Assembly: GCA_030789695.1 (NCBI GenBank)
Contig: CM061140.1
Coordinates: 174,244,319 to 174,308,318 of the forward strand
DNA: 64,000 bases
DNA from: Scilla litardierei
Taxonomy: Eukaryota > Streptophyta > Magnoliopsida > Asparagales > Asparagaceae
Reading direction: 5' to 3'
The notes beneath the pieces were generated by a model, which was given only the letters and a program-made list of their open reading frames with translations, searched no databases and was not told the origin of the DNA. The translations under genes and the position numbers were made by a program. Shown here piece by piece: positions 1 to 10,528 of the stretch. Position 1 is the first letter of the stretch. Each line of letters opens with the position of its first letter.

Positions 1-1762
1 CTCCATGAACTCAATCGAAAGAATATCGAATCATGATGACGTCAGATCATGATATTGGATATATAGTTTTCATGCATTATGATTTAAAGTTTTCTATTTC
101 GTCAAATCAAGATCTCTAATATCCATTCTTATTACTTTCATATCTTCTACTATTTATCTTTCTTTTAATTTCAACATTCATATGTTCTATCTTTCTAACG
201 AGCACATCAATATATCTTTAGTGTATATGTTCAAACCATTTCAAACAATGTTGTATCATCTTATCTACGATAGGAACCTTACCTATGTTTACTAAGATAG
301 TCTCATTTTTATCTTATATTTTCTAGTATTTTCACATATCCAATGCAACATTTGCATCTCCGCCACACATATACTATATATATGCATCTTGGTAATTACC
401 CAACATTATGTACCATATAACAAAGGTGATCGTCATCTTGTAAAAGTTATCTTTTAGTGTAATGGTATATTTCAATCGCATTATATTTCTCTTATGATTT
501 TCCACTACAACCATCCTATTTTGATTATATGATGATCATCATTCTTAATTTTTACATTCTATTGGATAACCAATCTGAGATATCTAAAGTGCATACTGAT
601 ATACTTTTCCTATCCAGCTTTACCATGCTATGAGCTTTATATCTCACTTTACTAAATGTGCTTTCAATATACTCAGTTTTGTTTTTGCTATTTTGAAATC
701 TCGAGTCCTCAGTGTCTGTCTCTAAATTTCAACCTTACATTTATATTGCTTTTGGTTTTATCTATCAAAATAATATCGTCAGCAAATAACATACATCAAT
801 GTACCTTATCTTGAATATACTTAGTGAGTTGATCCATCCTTACATTAAAAAGAGGCTTGGAGCCGAGCATTGATGTAAACCAATTGTGATCGAGAAGGTA
901 TATCTTATTCCTTCACAAGTCTTCACAGTAATGACTGATCCTTGATACATGTCTTGAATGAGAGCAATATACTTTAAAGGAGTCTATGATGGAGCCTCTC
1001 TAAGGACTCTATCGTAGGTTTTTCATGTCAAGAAAATATCATATGTAAATCTCTCTTACATGCTTTATAATCTACCCGATGATGATATGCATTACCTTTG
1101 TTATCGAATGTCCTGATACGAAACTAAATTGATTTTGTGATATGATGATATTTTTAACCTTAAACTTAATCACCATCTTCCACAATTTTATGGCATGACA
1201 CAATAACTTGATTCTAGATAGTTAAAGTAACTTTGTATAGTTAAAGTAAATGTACCAAATTGATACTCCTATACTCCTTTAATTTTCTATTTGATTCCTA
1301 AATTTTATTGAATAGCTTTACCAGTCATATAAGAGCTACATCTGTTATGCATTTCTTCATATTAATAGGATTCTCATCCGGTACATATGCTTTTTTATTA
1401 TTTTCTTTAAATCTTCTATTATGTCACATATTCATATTCTTCATATATATCATGGTGTGACTTTCATTAAAGAGATTGCCAAAGTACTTTCTCTATATAC
1501 ATCTTATATACATCTGACTTTTTCCATTTTGATCAAAAGTTTTTGATTTTTGTCTTTAATGCACTTAATTGCACATAAGTCCATTCTTTTCTTCTCCATC
1601 ATTCACACTAATCGATAGATATTCTTCTCTCCTTCTATTGTATCTAACTTCTTATACGCATATGCATACATCATGTATCTAACCTTTTGATAACTCTTTT
1701 AGCTTCTTTCTTGGTTAATTTATCTTATTAAGGCATCATTATACATACATCTGCTGAGATTT
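1..1762 (-). mobile_element. RTE-like LINE remnant, part 1 (RT region)
   Basis: Degenerate non-LTR retrotransposon on the minus strand, continuing to the left of the window. Reverse-strand translation gives recognisable reverse-transcriptase pieces separated by stops and frameshifts: a linker ending RKYFGNLFNE near 1462-1493, the catalytic FADD at 775-786 followed by IILIDKT, and further C-terminal RT sequence toward position 1. These phrases are typical of the plant RTE clade. The copy is dead. A second copy of the same region lies at 53667-56350. TE-A is inserted at its right edge. Confidence 0.75.
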
Positions 1763-2090
1763 TGTTAGGAACCAATATAAAAAAGACAATTTTTATAGAA
1801 AAGTAGTAACCAAGAACTTGATAATTGAATACAAAAAGGTGTATCCTCCTCCCAAGACGCCTAGAGGACGTCCGCACTCGTCTAGATCTAGATCTACTCC
1901 TAATGGACGCTCAATAGAAATATTCCAATATCAAGCATGAAAAATACTAATGACGGCTAGACCCTATAAATAGGAGAAACTAGGGTTTCAAGGCAATGGG
2001 CGCGCGCACAAAATAGGCCAAGAGGGGCCGGCGGCCCACATGGGCCGGCCCATGAGTGGGCCGGCTAGTTAGACCCAGGCGGGTCTAACA
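1763..2090 (-). repeat. TE-A 3' LTR
   Basis: Left LTR, 328 bp, bounded by TG and CA, next to GATTT at 1758-1762. On the minus strand a G-rich polypurine tract (plus-strand positions about 2091-2107) lies directly inside it, which makes this the 3' LTR. Confidence 0.92.
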
Positions 2091-2145
2091 ATACTCCCCC
2101 TCAAAGAACCACCTTGTCCTCAAGGTGGTGTAAGTACCGACGGTG

Positions 2146-4138
2146 CTACTCCGAGTGGGAGTCGTCCTCCCCTCCAATGCCTTTGTCCTCCAAGCCATCA
2201 TCCTCGTCTGCTTCCGCTATCAAGACCTGCAGCTTCCGATCCACACAACGGTGTTCGGGAGAGAAGCGCTCGTCGCATCTAAAACAGAGTCCCTTTTGCC
2301 GCTTCTCCCTCATCTCCGCATCGGTCATCCGCCGGAATGGGCCCCCGGCTGGTAGTGGGTTTGGATCCCCCGTCTTCTCAAGCCCTGTCTGAACTGTCTC
2401 AGTAGGGACCCCCGCTCCGCCTATCCCAGTCGTGGTGATCCGCTGTATCTGCCCACTGTAGCCGCTCCCGCCTCGCCTATCCTCTGCTCGGGAGTCCTCC
2501 ACCATCTACGCCATCTCGATGACCTCTGAAAGCCCTCGAGGCTTGTATGGCCTGACCGCAGCTCGAAGACTAGGACGTAGCCCCTTCAAGAAGGTGCCCT
2601 CCAGCGACTCGTCCGACACCCCATGAACTCGTCCTGCCAGTGTCTCAAATTTCTCAATGTACTCCCGCACCGGCCCCTCCTGTCTGAGGGCAAATAGCTG
2701 CTCATGTAGGTTCCCCAGGCGGGGGTCTCTAAACTTCTCCAGCACTAAGTCCTTCAGCTCCGCCCAGCTACGGATCTGCTGCCTCCTCTCCTTCCACTGG
2801 AACCACCCTAAAGCACGCCCCTCCATGCAAATGGCCGCCGCCTCCAGCTTCTGGGCCTCGGTCATTTGATGCGCCGCGAAATATCTCTCCGCTGTGAACA
2901 GCCAGGCGTGTGGATCCTCCCCCGAAAAGATAGGCATTTTCAGCTTCCGGACTCTGCAATCCCCTTCAAAGTGCCCCTGCTCGGGCCTTTCCTCCTCTCG
3001 GTGATGTGGACGGTAGTGCTGTCTCCTCTCGTTCTGAGTCTCGTATCGCCTAGGTGGCACTCCTCCGCGGCCCCGTATGTTCCACGGTAATCTCCCCGTT
3101 GGCCCTCAAAATTGTCCCAACCTGCATCATCGCCGAACTCCCCCTCATAGCCCCCCTGCCGTCATAATAATGATCTCCTCCGCCTTCGTCATCGTAGAAT
3201 GGGTCCTCAGCGGTTGGCCGACGCTCCGAAGGGTCGGAAAATCCTCCCAAAATTTGCCCGCGACCACCATCTACCTCTGTCCGTTGCCTGGGGCCCTCGA
3301 AAACACCCCACAGGCCTCCGTAGTAAGCCTCCCACCCCCCTGGCGGCTGCCAGGGGGGTTCCCGCACTCGGCGGGACTCCAGAACCACCCTCCGGCCTTG
3401 CCGGAAGGGGTGCAGGCCCTGCCGGGCCTCTGGCAGGGCCTGCGGGCCCTGCCGGAGGTCCGGCAGGTTCGCCGGCCCCAGCCAATACCCGGCAGGGCCT
3501 GGGCCCCCCTGCCGGGTTCCATCGCAGGCGGGGAAAAGCTCCCCGCCTTTTTCCCGCGATGGCCAGGGCTCGGGAGGGGTCGCCGGACCCCCTCCCAGCT
3601 TCGCCGGCCCTGTCCGCCCCCGTGGGTGTCTGTCGCCGCCTCGATGGAGCTCCGGGGGCCGGTGGAGCCCGGAAACCCAGCGACCGGATCCCAATCTTCA
3701 CGCGCGGCTGTCGGGAGGGGATTGCTTGGACCGCCGCCCTCTCTCCTCCTTTCCTCTGCCCTTCGCCGTGTTTCTTCGCTGTAGTCGACCCTCCATGGCC
3801 CTTGGTCGTCTCCCTCGTCCAACTCCTCCACGTAATAGGGTTGATTTTGGGTCAAAATCCCCTCTTTTTCTCTCTTTCTTCAAAGGTGCCACCTTTGGTG
3901 TCGGATTAGGGTTCCCGTCCCCTTTTGTGTTCGCCGCCAATTGATTTAGGGTTGCCATCATTTGCGCAAATTGGTCGTCGTGCTTTGCTTGATTTGCTGT
4001 CAATTGGTTGACGGCCTCCGTCAATTTTGTCATGGATTCGTCGTTGGCCGCCAAAGATTTCTTGATTCCGTTGATTTCGCTCATGAATTTGGCCTCCAAA
4101 GCTTCAATTTTGTCGTGGGATCTCGTCGTAGCCGCCAT
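2146..4138 (-). pseudogene. TE-A gag, frameshifted
   Basis: Gag on the minus strand. It starts at the ATG ending at 4138 (MAATTRSHDK, coiled-coil-like), runs open to 3698, changes frame near 3855 and crosses a GC-rich Pro/Gly/Ala linker. It resumes at 3060-2506 with the capsid-like core (KLKMPIFSGEDPHAWLF). One in-frame stop separates this from the 2505-2146 segment with the knuckle CFRCDERFSPEHRC at 2245-2286. The knuckle spacing is CX2CX7HXC, as in TE-D and TE-E. A single translatable Gag is unlikely as written. No protease follows: after the knuckle region the element goes straight to the HLEDKV-like hairpin and the polypurine tract. Confidence 0.85.
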
Positions 4139-4150
4139 GGATCGTCACGT

Positions 4151-4162
4151 GCTCTGATACCA
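4151..4162 (-). other. TE-A primer binding site
   Basis: The minus strand reads TGGTATCAGAGC just inside the 5' LTR, the standard initiator-Met tRNA complement of plant LTR retrotransposons. Confidence 0.9.
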
Positions 4163-4165
4163 AAT

Positions 4166-4493
4166 TGTTAGGAACCAATATAAAAAAGACAATTTTTATA
4201 GAAAAGTAGTAACCAAGAACTTGATAATTGAATACAAAAAGGTGTATCCTCCTCCCAAGACGCCTAGAGGACGTCCGCACTCGTCTAGATCTAGATCTAC
4301 TCCTAATGGACGCTCAATAGAAATATTCCAATATCAAGCATGAAAAATACTAATGACGGCTAGACCCTATAAATAGGAGAAACTAGGGTTTCAAGGCAAT
4401 GGGCACGCGCACAAAATAGGCCAAGAGGGGCCGGCGGCCCACATGGGCCGGCCCATGAGTGGGCCGGCTAGTTAGACCCAGGCGGGTCTAACA
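4166..4493 (-). repeat. TE-A 5' LTR
   Basis: Right LTR, 328 bp, virtually identical to 1763-2090 (one difference seen, GCGCGC against GCACGC). It is followed by the second GATTT. It is the 5' LTR because the PBS and gag start codon lie just to its left on the minus strand. Confidence 0.92.
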
Positions 4494-4613
4494 GATTTCT
4501 ATAGCTGCCACGTTTAACTTTACTAGCAACCTTCACTTCTTAGTTCATCTTGAGATTTCTATAGCTACCGCGTTTAACTTTACTAGCAACCTTCACTTCT
4601 TAGTTCCTCCAAG
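4494..4613. repeat. 60-bp direct tandem duplication
   Basis: Two copies of a 60-bp unit beginning GATTTCTATAGCT (4494-4553 and 4554-4613), differing at about three bases. The first copy begins exactly at the TE-A target duplication. Confidence 0.85.
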
Positions 4614-4690
4614 ATGTCTTTCTACTTGGTAATTCAATACCTTTTGAGCCTACTGTTATATCTATAGATGATTACTACAAACATTAAATG
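4494..4690 (-). mobile_element. RTE-like LINE remnant, part 2
   Basis: Continuation of the LINE of 1-1762 to the right of the TE-A insertion, upstream in the LINE's own orientation. It contains the 60-bp tandem duplication described separately. The right border is not defined. Confidence 0.5.
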
Positions 4691-5182
4691 TGGATTAGTA
4701 GTATTTTATACAACAATCAAGAAATTTAAAGAGTTAATTTCAAATTTCTTTGTTAGCAGCGGAAATTAACTTCATTACAATATTAAAAGTAAAGAACAAT
4801 TAAACCAAATAATTATAGCAATCACATGTTGGATCCTGAGATAGCAAGGAGAGCATTAGAGGTGGGTGAATAGTGTTTTTGAAATATTAAAACTACTTTA
4901 GAAAATTCTTTCTAAGATCAAAACTAGTGTTGCCTAATTTTATCTTAATCAACTAATAGTACTTACAATGAAATGAGTAAGCAACGGAAATAAGATGTAA
5001 GTAATAGACAATCTCAAACACACCAATATTATCCTGGTTCATCCCTCCGGGGTTACGTCCAGTCCTTAAAACACTGTTAGGCTTTGAATCCACTATTTAA
5101 ATAAATAGTTACAACACATCACCTACAATAAGGAATTTTACATTGCCTGCAGGGCTTTTACAAACACCTTGACTCCAACAAG
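4691..5182. other. AT-rich sequence, possible copia LTR debris
   Basis: No gene seen. The phrase near 4856 (gaggtgggtgaatagtg) and the CATCCCTCCGGGGTTACGTC stretch near 5040 resemble LTR sequence of large plant Ty1/copia elements. The flanks of TE-B continue the same material. Low confidence. Confidence 0.35.
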
Positions 5183-5187
5183 GATTT

Positions 5188-5555
5188 TGATGCGATCATT
5201 ACGTACGAGAGGAGGCCGAAGGAGTAATTGCTATGCGCATCAACTGTTTGGACGAAGTTTCTTTATGCACAATAAGTTTTGCTAGTTCTGCTGTACGTAC
5301 CACGCCTAAACATTATATAAGTGAGTGCGTGAGCTAGGGTTAGGATATGCCTAATTGTGAAGAACAACTAGGTGTCAATTGTGAAGGTGCTTAGGCTTTG
5401 GTCTGTTCATCCAAAGCTAGAAGATAGGGGTTCGTCTCGAAAGAAACACACTTTATTTGTAGTTCTTCACATTTCTATTCTATAAAAAGTCCACCTTTTC
5501 TATTTTCCACTTTTAAATTTATTGATTTGCTTATACGATCTACCAGATCGTATCA
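5188..5555 (+). repeat. TE-B 5' LTR
   Basis: 368-bp direct repeat starting TGATGCGATCATTACG and ending CGTATCA, followed by the PBS. Confidence 0.9.
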
Positions 5556-5558
5556 AAT

Positions 5559-5570
5559 TGGTATCAGAGC
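5559..5570 (+). other. TE-B primer binding site
   Basis: TGGTATCAGAGC three bases after the 5' LTR, an initiator-Met type PBS. Confidence 0.9.
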
Positions 5571-5582
5571 ATCTACGACCCA

Positions 5583-5722
5583 TGAGTGATTTGCTACAAC
5601 AACTTCGGGCCATGAGGAGGGAAGCCGCGCAGACGGGATGCGATCTCCAAGAATTGAAGGAAGCTGCTTCAGATCTGAAGTTTGTGAGGGAGGCCATGGC
5701 GTCAATTCCGGCGATAATGTAG
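5583..5722 (+). pseudogene. TE-B gag remnant
   Basis: About 45 codons beginning ATGAGTGATTTG and ending at a TAG. They match the gag N-terminal half of TE-D and TE-G (REAAQ, SDLKF, SIPAI) but lack the first roughly 50 codons. A second open stretch starts with ATG at 5723 and continues the same alignment (GKGGDRGKRIQGEESQGD), so the break is a single stop codon. Confidence 0.8.
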
Positions 5723-6052
5723 ATGTTACAAACCCTAACGGCCGGGAAGGGAGGAGATCGAGGCAAGAGGATCCAAGGGGAAGAGAGTCAGGGCGATTTC
5801 ACGCTTGATTCAGATCCAGATCTGGAATGTTCAGATTCAGATCTGGAAGTTTCAGATCCAGATCGTCAAGTTTCACATCCAGATCTGAAAGTTTCAGATC
5901 TGAAATTTTCAAATCCAGATCGCCAAGTTTCAGATCCATATCTGAAATTCTCAGATCCAGATCTGATATTCTCAGATCCAGATCTGATATTCTCAGATCC
6001 AGATTTTCAAGTTTTCAGATCCAGATCTTCAAGTTTTCAGATCCAGATCTGA
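5723..6052 (+). CDS. heptapeptide-repeat reading frame in TE-B
   Basis: A 109-codon open frame. The first 30 residues are gag-like. The rest is a heptad repeat of the form SDPDLxx, encoded by 21-bp units, acidic at the start and Phe-rich toward the end. Because the period is a multiple of three, the frame stays open through the array. Whether any protein is made is unknown; it may be only a by-product of a repeat seeded from the gag codons for SDLKF. Confidence 0.4.
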   Translation: MLQTLTAGKGGDRGKRIQGEESQGDFTLDSDPDLECSDSDLEVSDPDRQVSHPDLKVSDLKFSNPDRQVSDPYLKFSDPDLIFSDPDLIFSDPDFQVFRSRSSSFQIQI

Positions 6053-6110
6053 AATTTTCAGATCCAGATCTTCAAGTTTTCAGATCTGAATCTTTCAGAT
6101 ATGGATTTCT
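5809..6110. repeat. 21-bp tandem array (AGATCCAGATCTG core)
   Basis: About 14 imperfect copies of a 21-bp unit. Two adjacent copies near 5960-6001 are identical. The core contains the palindrome AGATCT and matches the single-copy gag sequence TCAGATCTGAAGTTT of TE-D near 22895. Confidence 0.85.
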
Positions 6111-6248
6111 TCAGAACGGCAGTGAAAGTGGTGGAGATAATTTTCATCCTTTTGATCCGGGAGGAGGCTTGCGCGCACTTGGAGTAAGGCCTCCGCAGAC
6201 TTCATGCACCACTTTGAGGATACGGTGGCTCTTTTAGGGGCGGAGTAA

Positions 6249-6616
6249 TGATGCGATCATTACGTACAAGAGGAAGCCGAAGGAGTAATTGCTATGCGCA
6301 CCGACTGTTTGGACGAAGTTTCTTTATGCACAATAAGTTTTGCTAGTTTTGATGTACGCACCACGCCTAAACATTATATAAGTGAGGGCGTGGGCTAGGG
6401 TTAGGATATGCCTAATTGTGAAGAACAACTAGGTGTCAATTGTGAAGGTGCTTAGGCTTTGATCCGTTCATCCAAATCTAGGAAATATGGTTTCGTCTCG
6501 AAAGAAACCCACTTTATTTGTAGTTCTTCGCATTTCTATTCTATAAAAAGTTTACCTTTTCCATTTTCCACTTTTAAATTTATTGATTTGCTTATACGAT
6601 CTACCGGCTCGTATCA
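6249..6616 (+). repeat. TE-B 3' LTR
   Basis: 368-bp copy of 5188-5555 with roughly two dozen substitutions, preceded by a G-rich polypurine tract and followed by GATTT. Confidence 0.9.
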
Positions 6617-6621
6617 GATTT

Positions 6622-7732
6622 GCACTCACAAACCTAAGTAAGAAATACTAGAAATGATATTGAAGTGTTTACAAATACATAGATCCTTTAATGAAGCTCT
6701 TGTGTTGAAGTGATGATATATGTGATGAATCTTGATCTCCAAAGAGTATAAGTGAAGCTTCAGAGAGAGCAAGAAGATTAGCCAAAAGAAGAGTAAATGC
6801 TTTGAAAAGCTTGGCCAAAAGATGAGGGTTTAATGTTCTCTTGGCCAAAAGCTTTGGAGTTGAAATTCTTGTTCTCTTGGAGATTTTGGCAATTAATGTT
6901 CTACCAAAACCTCAGCAAAAATCAGCTTATAAAAGGGGGAAAAACCGTTGAAAATCTTTCCAAAAACACCCCTCCAACGGATGGAAAAAACAGTTTTGGA
7001 GAAATCACGGAACTGTCTTTTTTAGCTGTTGGAGATGTCGGTAGTCGATTCCTATACTAAGGGTAATTGACTATCCCTGTAGCTGCAGTCGACTACCCAA
7101 TGTATTGGAGCTGACTACTTTGCGGTACCTAGTGTTTTTCCTATCTGGTAGTCTTCTACAGTACATTGGGTAGTCGAGTACCAACTGATATGTGGGAGAG
7201 CAACTCTGAAAATCTAGGAAAATATTTTAAAAGATTTTAAAGCATTTTAAAAATATTTTTAAAGTGATCCTAAGTTCGTGAGCTTTTAGCAATGCCTCAA
7301 CATTCCAAGACAAGGAAAATAAAAATACATCAAATATAAAGAAATACAAAGAAGTTGCTTGATGTAAAATCATGCTTCAAGCTCCTTGCTTAGCTTCTTT
7401 TGTTCTTTGATCTTGATTTAGCTCACTAATCCCCTTGAGTGCTTCTAAGATATGTTTTGAATTCATGCACTCAAATGTTAGATGACATGTTGGCTAATCA
7501 TCAAAACTATATGTGGTGACACAATATCTAATATCGTAAACATTATGGATTTATCCTTATTTGGTCCTCTAGACCTAATCCAATCGACAAACCTTCCCGC
7601 TTGAGATTTTTCATTATCTTTCTCTTGCAAACTCGCAAGAAAACAATCATACAACTTGATAACTCACTGTTACTAATTGTACACCCAATCTCTTACATCA
7701 AAGAGATTAACATTACTCTCTCAACGCCAGAG
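6622..7732. other. AT-rich sequence with TAGTCGAC motifs, probable copia debris
   Basis: No gene seen. Short GTAGTCGACTACC-like direct and inverted motifs at 7036-7190 recur at 8850-9240. Motifs of this kind are seen in LTRs of large plant copia elements, so this is tentatively one decayed LTR into which TE-B and the TRIM inserted. Confidence 0.35.
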
Positions 7733-7737
7733 AAAAT

Positions 7738-8003
7738 CGTTACGAATGCAATTAGTCCCACATCAGAAAAGAGCAAAAGAAAGAGCAAAAGAAATGAAAG
7801 GTTTACGTATTAGATAGCTCATCCACCTAACACCAATTGGTTTTGGGTTGGATGCTAGCCAATACTTGACAATTTGGGTGTGAGCCCAATGTTAGGGGCC
7901 TATTATGGAATGAGTCCTTAGCTAGGCTAGTGTTAGGTACTTAGGATGGGCTGGATCTCTAACAAATGGACTAAGGGGCTTAGTATGAGCTGAGTCTCTA
8001 ACA
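7738..8003 (+). repeat. TRIM 5' LTR
   Basis: 266 bp, ending CTCTAACA and followed by the decayed PBS. Confidence 0.85.
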
Positions 8004-8288
8004 AATGATATCAAAGCAAGTCACATGCTACGGCCTACGTTGTGGAAGGGGTGATCTGGGGAAGGAGCAATCTAAGAGGGGGCGACCTGGTAAAGGCCAG
8101 AGTTGATCACTTAGAGTGGGCACCCCGGAGTGGACCACCGTGGACAGTGGTTGTCGGAAGCGGAAGGGACGATATGGGAAATGAGCGACTTAAGAGGAGA
8201 CGACTTGGTAAAGGCCAGAGTGGGCCATTTAGAGTGGGCACCCCAGAGTGGGCCGCCGTAGATGGCGGTTGTCGGAAGCGTGGTGGTA

Positions 8289-8544
8289 TGTTACGATCTC
8301 AATTAGTCCCACATAGGAAAAAAGCAAATGAAATGAAATGTTTAAGTATTAGATATACCCTCCACCTAACACCAATTGGTTTTGGGTTGGATGCTAGTCA
8401 ATTCTTGACAATCTGGGTGTGAGCCCAATGTTAGGGGCTTAGTATGAGATGTGTCCTTAGCTAGGCTAGTGTTAGGGGTCTAGTATGAGCTGTCTCTAAC
8501 AAATGAACTAGGTTAGGGGCCTACTATGGGCTGGGTCTCTAACA
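8289..8544 (+). repeat. TRIM 3' LTR
   Basis: 256-bp copy starting TGTTACGATCTC and ending CTCTAACA, followed by AAAAT. Confidence 0.88.
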
Positions 8545-8549
8545 AAAAT

Positions 8550-10528
8550 CTTTCAGAGAATGGAAGTTACAAAACTTCTAATAACCTTCAGTGCTTGTGC
8601 ATGTGAATCAAATGTAAGCTAAGAGAGTTTATTTCTGTTAAGAGATCAAGAACATGAAGACCAGAAACAGAGAACTTCTTAAGTTCTTTCTCAAAAATAC
8701 ACAAATAAGATAAGAATTATTCTAATTGTTGTCTTAAATAAGGTTGGAATCCTATAAATAGAGAGGTCAACCGATATTTAAGAGATTTTAAAATATAGCT
8801 ATTACAAATGCTACCAATGGATAAATATTGAATAGCTAATGGAAAGAAACTGTCTTAACTAGTCAACTAATAGCATTATTAATCGACAGTCAGTCAAAAC
8901 AGATATGGAATAAAATTTGTAGTAGTTGACTATTATGATTGTTAGTCAACTAATAGCTGATAATTTGAAAGTCATTAGTTTGTGTTAGTTGATTAGAAGC
9001 TCTGTTATTCGATTGGCAGTTGATGGTCAGGAAAGACCAATTCTTCATTAGTCGACTAATGATATTGTTGGTCGACTAATGGTTCGAAGAAAATAATAAT
9101 ATTCTGTATTAGTCGACTAGAACAAAGTATTATTCGACTAATCGATATGAAAATGAACAAGTAGATAATCCGTTCTGTGATAGTCAAATGCTAGTCGATT
9201 AACACCACAATGATCACAAGTTTAGACCAAGAACCAAGTAGTGTTGGTTTACCAAGGTTTGATGGATAAATCTAAGTTAAATGATGTATCATTTGTGACG
9301 TGTGTTTGATCAAGGCTATATACAATAGTTTATGGACAAAGAAGAAAATACATAAATGATAACAAATAATCCAAAGCTAGAGAAGTTTATTGATGAGCAT
9401 AAAAAGCATGTCATCTGTTGAAGTTTCTGTGTCCATGTTCTTGATCCTTGTTACGTGTTTTATCTAAATCTGCATAAATATGTTAGTACATAACATATGT
9501 TTGATCATCAAAACTTATATTGGAAATGTTCATTATCCATCATTCATCTTCTTTTTTGATGATGACAAACAAATATATATAATCAAAAAACATAAAATTC
9601 AAAAGTTAGTATGCTCCACTGCAATAATGCATATGATACTCTCACCCTTTATTATTAAAAAAAGGAGTAACAACAAAGAAAAATATAATATCCTTACCGT
9701 CTGTATTAAAAACATTGATCCCTCTTTCTTTTCTAAGTATATGAAAAGATACCATTAAGTATATTGGTACATACACAGATACACTATGTTGAGCCTTTAG
9801 TAACCTATGTCTATTTTGAATTAAGTTTCCGTAAATGCATATGAAAATAGTTCAAATAGTTCTTAGAATTGCAATCATTTTTTATATAATCAGAAATATA
9901 TGTATTGTTTTATACAAGCATAAATCTTTTAAAATCCAGATAAACATATAATGCATAAGATTAGATTTATGATTGTCGTAAGTATGGAATCTAGAATTAT
10001 CATAAGATATTGCATGATTGATTTTTGATTGATTAACATGCTTATTCCTAGTGATAGAAGAATTATCAGTCCTTTTTAATATCCTTATCCAAATATATTG
10101 TTACAACCATGTTAATAAGATAACAAGTTATTTAGATCCTCTTTATCTTTATTAAACTTGATAACGTTCTTTATTATCTCATCATATTTTGATTTAATGG
10201 ATACAATACTCTCTTATTTCAATCATATATGCGAGTGTTTAGTGCATCACATTCAGATTTAAGCAAATTGTTATCATCCTTTAATGCTTGATTTTTCAAT
10301 GATAATTATTCGTTTCTAGCATTCACATAATCAATTATAGAACATTTAGAAATGATCAACTCATAATCAAATATTAATCTATCATTGACTTGTTTCAATA
10401 TTTTATAATTTGGATTTAATTTTTTAAATCATAAAAATCATTAAATGCATCAAGTAACTCATCGTTGTTTAAGTTATTTACAATGTTCTTTTGTACTATC
10501 AAGCACATGTGTGTATAATTATCTTGTT
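8550..10528. other. AT-rich sequence, no gene seen
   Basis: Clusters of AGTCGACTA-like motifs at 8850-9240 pair with those at 7036-7190. The rest is AT-rich with no supported coding sequence. Decayed Ty1/copia LTR or internal sequence is the most likely source, given the antisense gag at 10529. Confidence 0.35.

Larger units (their letters stand above)
1763..4493 (-). mobile_element. TE-A: young gag-only (TR-GAG type) LTR retrotransposon
   Basis: Complete 2731-bp nonautonomous element on the minus strand. Two 328-bp LTRs (TGTTAG...TAACA) differ at about one base by eye and are flanked by a perfect 5-bp target duplication GATTT (1758-1762 and 4494-4498). An initiator-Met PBS and a polypurine tract abut the LTRs. 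The interior has gag sequence only, with no protease, RT, RNase H or integrase. The gag matches TE-E, TE-D and TE-F in layout, so an autonomous relative of TE-E probably mobilised it. The near-identical LTRs imply recent insertion. Confidence 0.92.
5188..6616 (+). mobile_element. TE-B: miniature gag-derived LTR element with internal satellite
   Basis: Complete 1429-bp nonautonomous LTR element with two 368-bp LTRs (TGATGCGATC...GTATCA) and perfect GATTT target duplications (5183-5187 and 6617-6621). A PBS lies at 5559-5570 and a polypurine tract at about 6232-6248. The interior is only 693 bp: a gag N-terminal remnant, a 21-bp tandem array and the 3' hairpin and polypurine cassette. The LTRs differ at several percent of sites by eye, so it is older than TE-A and TE-D. 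No enzyme is encoded. Confidence 0.9.
7738..8544 (+). mobile_element. TRIM (miniature LTR retrotransposon)
   Basis: An 807-bp element with LTRs 7738-8003 and 8289-8544. Near-terminal phrases are TTACGATCTCAATTAGTCCC and CTCTAACA. The 5-bp target duplication AAAAT is perfect (7733-7737 and 8545-8549). A decayed PBS (TGATATCAAAGC) sits at about 8007-8018. The 285-bp interior is noncoding and contains an imperfect internal duplication of about 85 bp around the phrase CACTTAGAGTGGGCACCCC. No enzyme is encoded, so it must rely on another element's proteins. A related unit sits inside TE-E. Confidence 0.9.

Noticed and set aside
3050..3909. Several overlapping 160-236-codon GC-rich frames on both strands
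   Set aside because: All fall in the low-complexity Pro/Gly linker of TE-A gag; only short minus-strand pieces match gag.
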